DNA of 64,000 nt from Diphasiastrum complanatum. Lineage: Eukaryota; Streptophyta; Lycopodiopsida; Lycopodiales; Lycopodiaceae. Shown in pieces: positions 20,986-33,028 of this stretch. The notes beneath the pieces are model-generated. The model made no database searches and was not told the DNA's origin. It saw nothing but the letters and a program-made list of their open reading frames with translations. Each line of letters opens with the position of its first letter. Positions within the stretch are counted from its first letter, which is position 1. Position numbers and translations under genes: made by a program. Where the stretch lies: NCBI GenBank assembly GCA_029204225.1, contig CM055095.1, positions 48,373,364 through 48,437,363 of the forward strand. Reading direction: 5' to 3'.

Positions 20986-21345
20986 ATATTACCAAGACGT
21001 CATGGCAACTAACAATTTTGGAATCCCACAAGAGAATTCAGTCCCACCATTAGCTCAAGTAGCACTAGCTATGCCAAACCTAATTACATACACCATACCA
21101 TTGCAGGTGCAACACCCTATATACATTGAGCTCCTAGGTTAGATTTACCCAAGTATGATAAGTACAAATCTAGCATGCTACCTTCACATATATGAGACAA
21201 CATGTGAGACCTATGGAAAGAATTTATTTACCATGATGTTAATCAATGCAACATGTGATTGGTTTTCAAACTTAAAGAGGAGTTAGCAAAATGACTATAA
21301 CTCTCTTAAGGATTCCTTCAATAAGAAAAATAAAAAAATCGAAAC
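20986..21345 (+). pseudogene. Retrotransposon gag remnant (Ty3/gypsy type)
   Basis: A plus-strand frame gives YETTCETYGKNLFTMMLINA followed by TCDWFSNLK and, after a TAG, NDYNSLKDSFNKK. This matches the shape of the gypsy gag capsid domain, where a conserved Trp-x-x-x-Leu segment precedes W...L...F...F. The upstream part (from about 20986) is open in pieces with interrupting stops. It is a short relic without LTR or pol. Confidence 0.55.
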
Positions 21346-21551
21346 TTAAATTCTTTTCACACAAATTTTTTTAGACTTGCTTGACTCCAAATCGACATAA
21401 TACAGTGTGAAAATCCATTAACTAGATTGACAAGCACAATTTTTCTTGACTTTCGTAAACCAAATAGCTCCCCAATATGTACCTTGTTCATGGCACGTAA
21501 GAATATTGAGTCAGGACATGTGTCCTGTAACATGGACCAAATTTTCATGCA

Positions 21552-21956
21552 TTGATAATCCAATCAAAAGAACCAATCTACTATGAGGAGGCCAAATATG
21601 AAATTTTTTGGCAAATAGCAATGCAGGAGGAGAATTCTATCAAATGCCATGATACTTGGGAGATAGTGGATCTTCTTGAGGACAAGAAACTCATTGGTAA
21701 CAAAATGAAGTACAATGCTAATGGAACCCTTGTAAAGCACAAAGTAAGGCTTGTGGTGAAAGGGTATGCGCAAAGCAAAGGTCTAAATTATCAGGAGATA
21801 TTTGCTCCTATGGCCAAATAGAATAGACTATGCATGATCACCACACTACTAATGAGTGCTACTAATGTTGTCTAAATCACACGATTTACGAGTGCTAGTT
21901 CATACACCAACATGTTGCTCATTGTAAATGATATTGTCATCTTTGCAACGTGTCAA
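21552..21956 (+). pseudogene. Copia reverse transcriptase remnant
   Basis: Plus-strand fragment of the N-terminal copia RT: TWEIVDLLEDKKLIGNKMKY, then GTLVKHKVRLVVKGYAQSKG and NYQEIFAPMAK before a stop. Further on, NMLLIVNDIVIFAT corresponds to the YVDD region with the first two residues changed to VN. The stretch between them is decayed and shortened. Confidence 0.75.
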
Positions 21957-22800
21957 ATCATGATACAATATATTACATACGTAGTCCAAGTGTGAAAGGA
22001 GCCTATGAAGTTGCAATGTATAATAGCAAACCAATATCAACCACCAAGATTGACTCTTCATGCACTCAACATAACAATTGCTCTCATAGTATCTCCACTA
22101 AATTAGAATATGAGCAAACAAATCAAGCATGTTACCATTTCTCATTGTATCTTTCTACCATCAACGTATTTCTATTGCATTGCAACATTCATAGGCGCTT
22201 TTCTTCGACGAGCTCAATTTGCAAAAGCGGCAGCTTCAAAGCTTCTTGCATTACCTATTAGTGACACTATTCTAGTTAGTGATTTACATCAAGCAATTGG
22301 TTTTGAGTATTTACTATATTAAATTTTATGAAGCTTTTCAGCTTGATTCATTTTTGTCGTTTGGCATTATCATTCTATATACTTTCATCTTTTTGTACAT
22401 TGATGGGTTTTCCCATGATTTATTGATAAAGGCAAGGATTTTATTGATTTGATTGTGGAGAAAATCATTGTGTACAAATGTTTAATAAAAAAGACAACAT
22501 CATGTTATGTCAAGACTACGACTTTGAAAATTGTACAAAGAAATCTACTTTATCCATATACTAGTAAAAGCACATATAGTAGTTCAATTTGATTGCATAT
22601 GCGCATATTACTATTTAGGTTTTCCTCGTAAATTTTGGAGTCTCAAAATCCTATTCATGCGTCCCCATTTTTGGGGATGTTGCATCCAACTGTATAAACT
22701 TAACAACATTTTTTTCACATTTGCTTATGGAATGCCACAATTCATAACCAAACTTGTTGCATATTTTGTCCAGGCAAATTAAAAAATCCTGATTTTTAGG
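21957..22800. other. Non-coding stretch, nothing recognised
   Basis: AT-rich sequence without recognisable coding on either strand. Confidence 0.4.
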
Positions 22801-22805
22801 TCGAC

Positions 22806-23174
22806 AAGTCAACTCACATTATCCTTATTTCTCATCCCAAAATTAAAATTGAAAAACCCGCACTCTATCTAGGTGATGGCGCTCCTCTCTTTCTCTCTTG
22901 CAATGCATCACGCGATTTAATACCTTGTCTCTCTCTCTCTAGAAACACCTCTTTCTGGAAGTTTCTAAAAGCATATGTTCTTTCTATAAAATCAACGTGT
23001 GAGATTTTCAAACCCACTTCAACTGCTTTTCAACTGCCCTTCAAATACATTTTAGGGCAAACGTGGACCAATGAGAAGCTCCAAAACGCGTTTTTTCTAA
23101 CACAGCAGACATTCTTCTCTCCTCTCTCTCAACTCACATTATTGCTATTTTTCATCTCAAAACCCTAAAAAATC

Positions 23175-23232
<58 letters not shown>

Positions 23233-23443
23233 CACAAAGATCTGCAGGTAATGAATCTCAATCTAAATTTCATATTCGGTGATTGAAAAGATATCCATGT
23301 TAAGCATCTGATGCAGCAACGATGTAAAGCTCCTTCCTTTCGTTCAAACACGGTTTATCAAATCCAAATCCATATCCAAATGCAAACAACCGCATCAATC
23401 TGTAACAACAAAGAGAACAAAAATTACCCAAACTAACAACCAA

Positions 23444-23500
<57 letters not shown>

Positions 23501-23700
23501 TAGTGCGCACGCACACTCTCTCGAAAATTCTCTTTCTAAAAGTTTCCAAAAGCACATGTTCTCTCTCTCAAATCAACTTGTTTGCCTTTCACCCACTTCA
23601 ACTGCCCATCAAGGACGTTTTAAGGCAAACGTGGACCAATGAGAATCTGCAAAACCCATTTTGTGTAACTCTCGTAAGTTGCTAGGGTTGAAGATGCAGC
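22806..23700. repeat. Duplicated promoter/leader-like block with two (CT)n tracts
   Basis: Several segments occur twice in the same order: CAACTCACATTAT (22810 and 23131), TTTCTAAAAG(T) followed by AAAAGCA(T/C)ATGTTCT (about 22960 and 23540), CCCACTTCAACTGC (about 23014 and 23588) and GGCAAACGTGGACCAATGAGAA (about 23055 and 23625). The second unit is longer because of two pyrimidine tracts (23176-23229 and 23447-23494) and about 200 bp of intervening sequence. A CCAAT motif, long CT leader and CTGCAG followed by GTAATG (near 23245) resemble a plant promoter, leader and splice donor, but no coding exon follows. Confidence 0.55.
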
Positions 23701-23811
23701 ACTAGCAACACCACCACAAACTCCAAAGGACCAACACCTCCCACGTCACCATTCACGCCCTACCACCGACACAGCCAACTGCCCAACTGCTACCAAATGT
23801 ATTCGCCTTTT

Positions 23812-23821
23812 GCCACGTGGC
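23812..23821. promoter_or_regulatory. Third G-box palindrome GCCACGTGGC
   Basis: Same TTTTGCCACGTGGCAG context as the ProDH upstream site at 3204. About 45 bp downstream both sites share AGCGGATGCAAC followed by an ACCA-rich segment, so this looks like a dispersed copy of the same module. No gene follows on either strand. Confidence 0.4.
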
Positions 23822-24149
23822 AGTTTGTCTGTAATCGGGATTCCGAATCACCGTGACAGCGGATGCAACTGACACCATCCCTGCCCCTGCCCCTGCTCTA
23901 CAGCTCATGTGCCGTGTCACGTGGTCGCCACCAGCTGTGGCAGCGCAGCCACGAGACAGGCCGCACCTGCCACCACCTGCAATTTCTTCACTTTAGCGTC
24001 CATAGAACAAGTCCACAACTTGCTGCCTCTAAATGGACAGTAAAGTGGGTGTATCATGTGACAGATCTGGTTTGTACATCGGCTGCAGGCGGCGCCTCAT
24101 GACCTCATGAGTGGCCCGCCTCCACAGCCCCCTCCCCCTTCCCTCTAAG

Positions 24150-25335
24150 TCAGTGCCCGTAAATTTTTTGTAAGCCAACCTTACAACAGAAAGGTACAAT
24201 AAAGCCATAAAAACACTTGAATAAAACCAAAGTTCAAATCTTATCCAAAAGAAACTAAATTAAATAGGTGAAATGTCAACAATCTCAACAATTTGAGGCT
24301 GCCTCAAAGACTTATTTTGTGCTTTTGTGAGCATTGTCATTGCTCCCTATCAGTACCACCTAACTTCATAGCACTGCTTACACTCCAATGAAATCAATAA
24401 GACAATAGGATGCACACTCATGGCTATATAAATATTAAAAAGAGAACGCAACAGAGATCAACAAGTCTCTTTCTTCACATAAGACAACATTCCACAATCT
24501 TAGCCTCTTATTCACATTAATGAATTGTTGCTTTTCTCAGATTCAAAAATGCATTGCCAGAGAAGAAATTTCCACCAAATCTTCACATGGACTGCTAACT
24601 ACAGATTTAAAACGCGCAGCAACCCACCTTGTTGGAATGCCTCAACATTCAACTCTTAATTTTTTTTTCACAATAGTGACAATCACGCCCTTGTCAACTT
24701 TCTTTGATCTGGACTTCAAATTGCATGTTGGCATTGTCTATGCATGGTTCATCTTCTCAGATTTTGCCTTATCAAAAATAGTGCTACACTACCTCATGTG
24801 CTTCTCCAGTTTCAATTCACTTTGATTGTCCTTTCACTTTTCATCACCGATCACAACAATTTTCTCAAGGTTGTGAAATTACGCTTCTCAACTTTTCTTC
24901 TATACCAATGAAATATGATCTCCGACATCTCTTCATGTGGTTTCTACAGATTACCACAGTTAATCCTTTCAAGAATTGGTAGAACTACCCCAATAATGCA
25001 TTCTCCATTCAGTGTAAAAGTAGTTTAGTCACAGCATATTGATACGCTATAGTTAACAGACAATTTGCCAAGAAGACAGATTGTAATCAATCTCCAGACC
25101 AATGAGTCAGATGCAACAAAAGCATTGTGGAACGTTCACAATGGAGATCTGAGACGTTGAATGCACTCTGAGTCTCTTTCCTGCCACACAATTCTTGCAA
25201 GCACAACTTGTAAACTCTTCTCTAGGTGTGAGGTTATGCTAGGTGTCAGGTAATTTGCTTTGTATTTTGAAAGGTATTTTGAAAGCACTCCAGGAGTGAA
25301 ATGTGCATCCACTCTAGAGTTGGAGTTTATTCAAA
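24150..25335. other. Non-coding stretch upstream of element G
   Basis: No coding match. A TATATAAATATT motif at about 24426 lies in AT-rich DNA. If element G kept its 5' LTR it should lie here, but I found no copy of the 3' LTR start (TGTAGAACACC) and no initiator-Met primer-binding site. Confidence 0.35.
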
Positions 25336-28300
25336 AAATAGATGTCGTCAGCAATATTCAGTCTAAGATCAGTACGATCGTGGATATAGATGGTTCGAAT
25401 TATTTGATTTGAAAATTAAAGACTTCACTCATATTGAAGGGCAAAGGTCTTTGGCAATGGGTAGAACCAATAGAGGAGAAGCCAATAACTACTCTTGGCA
25501 AAGAACTTCGAGAATGGAGTTTGAGAAATGATAAAGCCATAGCAATTATTGCGTCTTCAGTGCATGACAATATAATGCTAGATCTTACATCAATTTCGAA
25601 CGCAAAAGATTTATGGGAAGAATTGCAAACCAAGAATGAGACTCGATCTCGTAATCAAATCATGTTCTTGGAAGACCAATTAACTTACCTACAGTGGGAC
25701 GACAAAGACCTGACCACATTCGTACAAAAGATTAAATATCTATTATTTCCTTGCAAAATTCTGGCTTGGAAAATGCAATCTCAAAGGAAAAACAGCTTAG
25801 CTATTTTCTTCGAGCCCTACCCAGGTCATTCCACACAACCCGAACTTTACTGGCGAAAGATGTGACAATGACACTTTAAAAGGCAATAGATGGAGTCAAA
25901 GAGGAAGTAGAAGCTCGTGAACGCTATGACAATAATGGTGATTCTGAAAATGCTCTATTTACTCAGAAGAATAAATCTTCAAAGAAGTCTAAGTTTAAGA
26001 GGGAGTCTTCCAAAAAGAATGAGTCTAAGACAAATGATCAACAATCTGGAAAACAATAGAAAAATTCTGGTGATAGGAAGATTTGCAACAGATGCAAAAG
26101 ATCAGGTCATACAGAAGACAAGTGTTGGTTAAATCCAAAAATTGATTGCATTCATTGTCATAAACGGGGTCATGCAGCAGTAGACTGTTATCAGAATCCC
26201 AGAAACAAAAGGAGCAGAATCAAAACAAACTTTCAAATTCAAACTATGTCGAAGACAAAGCAGAATGCTCCAGAGCAGCAGAAGATAGGACAACAAGAAA
26301 CTCAGCAGCATATGTTAGTGCTGATCTATGTTGTTCATCATATTCAAAAATTTGAAAAGTAGTACTTGATTCGGAAGCCACCTCACATTTTGTTTCCACG
26401 AAACAAATTTTATCTGAGTACAAGAAGACGAATTATTCGAGATTCATTATACTTGGAGACGGTTCTAAACACATAGTTTATAAAACTGGTGTACTATGGC
26501 TAGACACGAATCAGGGTGACAAGAAACTGGAGGAAGTTTTGATAAAATGTTAGTAACCTTCACAAAGAACTCTTGATAAAAATCTTCCGAAGCAAAGATA
26601 GTCGACACAAAAATGTTAGTAACCTTCACAAAGAACTCTTGTAAATTGTTCGATGAAGAATCTGATAACCTAGTTGCTAGAGGCAACAGAGAAGGAAATT
26701 TGTATCACTTGAACATTCGAACTCGAGTTGAACAAGTGAATCAAACTCATGAATCTACAGATATTTTGTGGCACAAAATGCTATGTCACATGAACATGGA
26801 AGCCTTGTACCAAGCCAACAAAAGTCAGAGAATCGAAGGAGTCGAAATCAAAAGTAGAGATATTCGAACTGCCTGCGAATCCTGTTTTAAAGGCAAAATG
26901 ACTAGAACACCTTTCGGCAAGGATGTTTATAAAGCAACCAAGGTACTGGAAATTGTGCATTCAGATATTTGTGGACCATTCAGAGTATTGTCTTTAGGGG
27001 AAGCAAAGTACTTCATTATGTTTATTGATGACTTCAGCAAGTTCGCTATAGTATACTTTATTTGTACTAAATCTGAAGCTTCCAAAAAAAAATTTATTCG
27101 AGTATACGAATTGGGCTGAGAAGCAGACAGGCGATAAGTTGAAGCAAATTCGCACAGATCGTGGAGGTGAGTACATTTTCAACTAATTCAAGGCTTACTA
27201 TACTGATCGAGGTATTATGCATACGAAAACTGCATCATACAGACCTCGGCACAATGGAATAGCTGAACGAAGAAATCGTACACTTATGGAAGCGGCTAGG
27301 TGTATGATGGCTCATGCAAAAGCACCAAAACAGTTTTGGGCAGAAGCAGTGGCTACATCGAATTATCTTCAAAATCATATTCTAAAATCTCGAATACCAG
27401 ATAAAACTCCTCATGAGATATGGTGGAAGCGAAGACAAATCTTGCACATGTTTGAACATTCGGATGCGCAGTTTATATGCACATACCAAACGGATTGAGA
27501 AAGAAACTCGATGAAAAGACAGAACAAGGTTTTTTGGTAGGATTCGAGTTACATTCGTCATATTATCGAGTCTATGTACCCAAAACTGACAGAATAAAAA
27601 TTGTTAGAGATGTTAAATTCGATGAATCAAAGTACATAGCAGACAATGATTTAGTCGACTATGAAATTCTCAAAAATTATTATGAGCTACCAACAACAGA
27701 AGTAAAACAAGCAGAAGATGAACGAGAATTACCAGATTCAGAGGGAGTTCAAGATCAAGTACTTGACAGACTCGAATCACCAGCTCGAATTCCAGCAGAC
27801 AAGGTTGAATCAGAATCGAATTTGAAATCTAAACAAATTGTGAGAAGATCTGATAGACAATGAAAACCACCTGTAAGGTTTGGTCAAAATGTTTTAACAA
27901 ATGTAGTCATCGAATTTTGTGGTTTCTCAAACAAACCTCAAACATTCGAGAAAGCTATTGATGGACCAGATAAAGATCAATGGATTTAAGCAATGGAGGA
28001 CAAAATGTCATCCATGTATAAGAACAATGTATGGACACTTGCACCTATACCTGATGGAAAAAAACCAGTCAAATGCAAGTGGATCTACAAGATCAAAACA
28101 GATCCTGGTGGAGAAAACATCAGATACAAAGCAAGGTTGGTTGTTAAAGGTTTTTCACAAAAATATAGAATTGACTACACTGATACTTTTTCACCGATAG
28201 TCAAACACACATCAATTCGCTTGTTATTCGCTTATGCAGTGGCTCATGATCTGAAAATCCATATTGTGGATGAAAAAACTGCTTTCATGCACGCATAATT

Positions 28301-29498
28301 GGAAGAAGATTTATTCATGGACCAACCACTTGGGTTTATAAGCCAAGAATATTTAGAGTACAGATGTCACATGAATAAAAGCATCTATGGTCTGAAATAA
28401 GCAGCCAGACAATGGTATAGAAAGAGGACGAAGCACTACGCTCCTTAGGCTTCGAACCTCTATTCGCTGAATCAAGTGTCTATATCAAACATGTCCAAAA
28501 TGAAATAATCATTCTAGTTGTTTATGTTGATGACAAGCTAATCTTCTCAAGAAAAGATAAATTAATTTCAGATGTAAAAGAGACATTTTTGGAATATTTG
28601 AGATCGCTGACCTAGGAGAAGCAAAAATATATCTAGGCTTGCAAATCGAAAGAGACTTTGAAGGTGGTAAGGTGTATCTTCACCAACAAAAGTACACTCA
28701 GAAGATCATTGAAGACTTCAACATGCTCAAATGAAAAAATGTGCATACTCCCATGATACCTGAAACAATACTAAGCAAGGCAGATTGCCCGCAGACTCTC
28801 GAGGAAGAGAAGCGAATGGCCAATACACCCTATCATGCTAATTGGATCATTGTTATATCTTGCAGACAACACCAGACCTGATATAGCATTTGCAGTATAC
28901 AGGTTGAGCCAATTTAATCAGAACTCAGAATCGTTACATTGGAAGTTGGCAAAGAAATTAGTACAATATTTCCAGAAAACAAAAAGACTTTGGACTGTGT
29001 TATTCAAAGGAAGCTGGATTTCGGATTGAATCATACAGTGACGCAAGCTAAGCATCCATGAAGGATAATAGCAAAAGTATTTCAGGAGATTGTACTCTAG
29101 TATTTGGCACAGCCATACTCTGGATAAGCAAGAAGCAAACAACAGTAGCTCAATCTTCATGTGAAGCCGAATATGTAGCAGCAGCCAAGATGGCAAACAA
29201 GCTGATATGGATCAAGCAAATGTTGAAAGGATTTGATAATACTATTTCTGAACCTTATGTCTTGTTAATGGATAACACTTCAGCAATCTATCTTACGAAA
29301 GATCCTGTATTTCATTCAAAAACAAAGCATATAGCTATCAAGTATCATGTAATTCGGGACTTAGTCATAAAGAAGATACTGAAGACAGTCTTCATACCCA
29401 CAGAGGAAATGACAGCTGATATCTTTACAAAGCCACTCAGTAAAGCCTTGTTCAAGAAGCAGCAAATATCAATCCAACTGCCCACTTTGAGAGGGAGC
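25336..29498 (+). pseudogene. Copia element G gag-pol, plus strand, multiply interrupted
   Basis: Degraded Ty1/copia polyprotein. Gag begins near 25340 (VDIDGSNYLI, a TGA where Trp is expected, KLKTSLILKGKGLW). Two zinc knuckles follow at 26090-26200 (CNRCKRSGHTEDKC and CIHCHKRGHAAVDC). The protease motif reads LDSEATSHF, so the Gly of the D-S-G triad is Glu. Integrase spans 26613-27500 (LWHKMLCHMN...CESC, VHSDICGPF, RTDRGGEY, GIAERRNRT) with a stop after the second Asp region. RT spans 27990-28600 (CKWIYKIKTDPGGE, VYVDDKLIF). RNase H spans 28835-29460 (NTRPDIAFAVYRLSQF, SSCEAEYVAAA, ADIFTKPLSKALF). A polypurine tract (GAGAGGGAGC, 29489-29498) ends it. Numerous stops and frameshifts make it inactive. 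Confidence 0.88.
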
Positions 29499-30076
29499 TG
29501 TAGAACACCTGATCAGATAAATCTCGGTTCTACTAACAGAGTGTACAGTTTACTTGACAAAGGATGAGAAATGAACTCGAACTCAAAACATTTCTATTCG
29601 TGATCAACCTTGAAAGATTCACGAGATTCATCTTGTTTGAAACTCGAAAGATTCACGAAACAGTTTCTTGTTGAAGCTCGAAAGATTTGTGAGCAAATTC
29701 TTGTCGCAAAATACTTTGTTTCTTGTTCAGACCTTTGGATGTCGCGAACAATTTGCAAAATATCCTGGATTCTTCTTCAAGCTCAAATTTGTCTACTGTC
29801 GCGAACAATTTGCGAAACACGAAGATGTCACGAAGAGACAAAGTGTGCGAAACATGAAGCTTAGACAAAGAGACAGACTAACGCAAACAATTCACGAATA
29901 GAAATTATTCGAGCCTGGAAATAGAGCGATTATTTGAATATCAACCATATTACAAAATATACAATAAACTATATGTTAATCAAGCTAGTATTTTTCAATA
30001 ATCACCCACACAACTACAACAAATTTAGTCTTCTCTTGACCTTAGGACACCCCCTTGAAATTTTAAGATAGTACTT
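29499..30076 (+). repeat. Probable 3' LTR of element G (far end undefined)
   Basis: Starts TGTAGAACACC right after the polypurine tract, as expected for a plus-strand LTR. From about 29600 to 29880 it contains several GATTCACGA and GCGAACAATTTGCGAAA-type repeats. No second copy is present, so the far end is not fixed. Element E sits immediately downstream, at 30082, possibly within or just beyond this LTR. Confidence 0.5.
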
Positions 30077-30081
30077 AAGAA

Positions 30082-30264
30082 ACTTAGAATTTGCTTCGAA
30101 GAGGAATACAGTTCATGCTACACAGTAACACAGACTAAAAGCACTCTCCACACCAAACTCACGTAGCAGCTGTACTTCTCAAAACCAAAATACACTGTAC
30201 ATATAGTTCTTTACTATGGCAACCCATGCATGACCAACATAGTAGTTCTACTTTAATTCTAACT
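30082..30264 (-). repeat. Element E 3' LTR (183 bp, internal deletion)
   Basis: Starts ACTTAG and ends TTCTAACT on the plus strand. It lacks 91 bp relative to the 5' LTR of the same element: the part between CATGCATGACC and AGTAGTTCT is missing. The deleted segment differs from the one missing in the 5' LTR of element D. Confidence 0.92.
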
Positions 30265-30439
30265 CTCTCCCTTAAAGTAGAGTCTACTTTTTATATAGTC
30301 ATATACATAGCATCAAAGTTAATAAACTTTAAGTACAAAAAGCTTTGATGTAAACTTATCAAACTTTTCTTCAATGAGTGGCTTAGTGAAAAATTTCAGC
30401 TAGAATGAACAACATGAATTTTACGACTCAGTAGCCTCT

Positions 30440-32274
30440 CACATATAAAGTGATATTAAATCTCGATGTGTTTGGTTCTCGCATGGAACACCAGATTCTT
30501 TGCCAGCTGAATGCCACTTTGACTGTCGCTATGTATAGTCGTGGGATTTTCATGTTTCATGCCAACTTCATTCAAGATTTGCCTCAACCATATAGCTTCA
30601 TGTGTTGCACTACACATTGCCTTATACATTGCTTTTGTTGTGGATAGAGCAACTGTACTTTGCTTCTTACTAGACCAGGAAAAGCAACTGCCACAAAGCT
30701 GGAATACATACCTTGTGGTGGATCTACGATCATCATAGTGACCTCCCCAATCCGCATCCACATAGCCACATAACTCAGGTAAACCCTCATGCATTCTATA
30801 CACCAAGCCATAATCTAAAGTGCCTTTGACGTAACGCAAAATGCGCTTGGCTACCTTCCAATGCATTTCTGTAGGTGCTGTCATAAACTGACTTACAATA
30901 CCAACATCATAGCATATATCTGGTCCAGTCATGGTAAGATAAATCAAGCTCCCTACTAACTGCCTATACAACGTAGCATCAAATGGCTGTGAGTCATCAA
31001 GCTTAGAAAGCTTTTTACCTGGCTCAATAGGAGTGTTCACTAGCTTGTAATCCTGCAACCTGAACCTGTGCAGCAATTCTCTGACATACTTCACCTGTGT
31101 TAGACCCACCTCGTGTCCTTTTTGCCACACCTCCACTCCAAGGCAATAATGCATTAGGTTGAGATTTGTCATCTCAATTGTTCCATGAGGTCTTTCTTGA
31201 TCATATCTATCATCTCTTGATTATTTCCCGTAATAATCAAGTCATCAACATAAAGAGCAACCAAAGCAACCATACCATCAAATCATAAGACATAAAGATT
31301 TGGATTAGAATGTGTTCTCACCATCCCCTTACAATGAAAGTAGGCATCAATCATGCAGTACCACGCACACGTGGTGCTGTTTAAGACCATAAAGTGCTTT
31401 CTTCAAGCGACATACTTTATTCTCCTGTCCTTTCGCTACAAAGCCTTCAGGTTGATCCATGAACACCTGTTCTTCTAACTCACTATTTAGAAAAGCAGAT
31501 TTCACATCCATCTAATGCAAAGGCCAACCAAAATGTGACGCTAAAGCAACAGGTAGATGTAGAGTATTCCACTTACATACTGGCGCAAAGGTCTCCTCAT
31601 AGTCGATCCCTTTACTTTGTGCATATCCTTTGATCACCAATCTTGCTTTATGCTTTGCTATACTTAGTCTTGTATACCCATTTACAACCAATGGGTTTCT
31701 TGCCAACTAGTGCTTCCACTAAGTCCCATGTGTTATGCTTAGCAATTGACTCCATCTCCTCTTCCATGGCCTTGACCCAAATGTCATCATCTTTCGCTTC
31801 ACCATAAGTCGAAAATTCTTTGCTTTGAATAATGCTAGATAAGAGAGCATAATTTGCTTCATACCTTTCAGGTTGTGTCTTCTCTCTTGTTGATCTTCGT
31901 AGCTCTCCCTGGCTAGATGATCCTGGAAAGTAATCCATGTCGCGGCTCTCCAACAATCTCTCAAACCACTTAGGGAGCTTCATGTCAGGTGATCGGCTTC
32001 TTGGTGAAAATGTATCCCACAGTACATCTTCTCCTTGCGTTTGTCACCTGCAACTTCAATCCTTTTTTGCACCAAAAGGTTTATCTCTACCTCTCCAAAC
32101 TGTCTCTTGGGGTTGAGTAGTAGTGTCATGAGGTGTATCCTCATGCCTATCACTAGGAAAGTCCATTAATGGATCATCATCAAGAGGAATCCTCACTGTA
32201 CCATCTTTCCCAATGGATGTGTCCATCTTCTTAGCATCCTCGTTTTCATACATCTTAGATTCATCAAAGATAGC
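30440..32274 (-). pseudogene. Element E pol, 3' part: RT and RNase H
   Basis: Minus-strand copia RT/RNase H in several frames. 32274-31990 holds the linker before RT (IRIP-like acidic segment, then the FGAKKD region). 31983-31512 holds the RT N-terminus (STYGEAKDDDIWVKAMEEEMESI, KPIGCKWVYKTKY, KARLVIKGYAQSKG). 31172-30456 holds the RT end and RNase H (LMHYCLGVEVWQKGHEVGL, DADWGGHYDDRRST, SSKKQSTVALSTT). The RNase H motif TEAEYKAM of D reads TKAMYKAM here, losing a conserved acidic residue. Frame changes occur near 31180, 31510 and 31985. It is closely similar to D over its whole length. Confidence 0.88.
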
Positions 32275-33010
32275 TGTTGAATTCACACGTGTGGATTGTC
32301 CACAACATGTACTTGTGATCTCCTAAGGTGTGTAGATGCACCAAGATCAAGACTAGATTGAGATTCAAGATCAATCTTAGATCCTATGGCAAAAACACAC
32401 TACTACATGCATTCAATCACTTCCAACTCTCACTCACACGTGTGGAAAATATTCAAAAAATAATCTAAGTAAAAACAAGCTGCTCTCCTCGGGTAGAGAG
32501 AGAAAAAGCATCATGAGCTCTCGGGTAGAGAGAGAAAGCTAGAAATCCAATAACTCACAAAATCCATAAAATCACCAAATCAATTAGCTTCAAAATGAGG
32601 AGTACAATGATACTAGTAGATCCACGAGCTACCACTATGCTTAACTATGATTGGACCATACTTTGTCACCTCTTGATCCTATTGGACCATTGATCCATGC
32701 ACCTCTTAATTCTATTGGACTATATTCAAGCACACCTCAATTTCCTATTGGACCTCACAAGGTTCCACCTCTAAATCCTATTGGACCTCTTGTAATTCAT
32801 CAAACAAAAGCTTTACACTTGTCTACACTCTAATTGGCATGTGTTTAGCCTCTTACTCTATTTTGGCTCAATAGTGGCATTACAAGTGGAAATGCATAAT
32901 TTGTCATCTATGCCAATTTTATTCCTATCAACATCCTACACCTAGATGCTTGATGTAAAAAACATAAAACCCCTATATCTAACATAGATAATCTTTTTCA
33001 ATTCTTCACA
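32275..33010 (-). repeat. Element F 3' LTR (736 bp)
   Basis: Contains a cluster of five ATTGGAC motifs (32650, 32681, 32714, 32747, 32780), read as GTCCAAT (CCAAT-box type) on the element strand and spaced about 31-33 bp. They lie 225-360 bp into the LTR on that strand, where U3 promoter elements are expected. Confidence 0.92.
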
Positions 33011-33028
33011 CTCCTCCTAAAAAATTAT

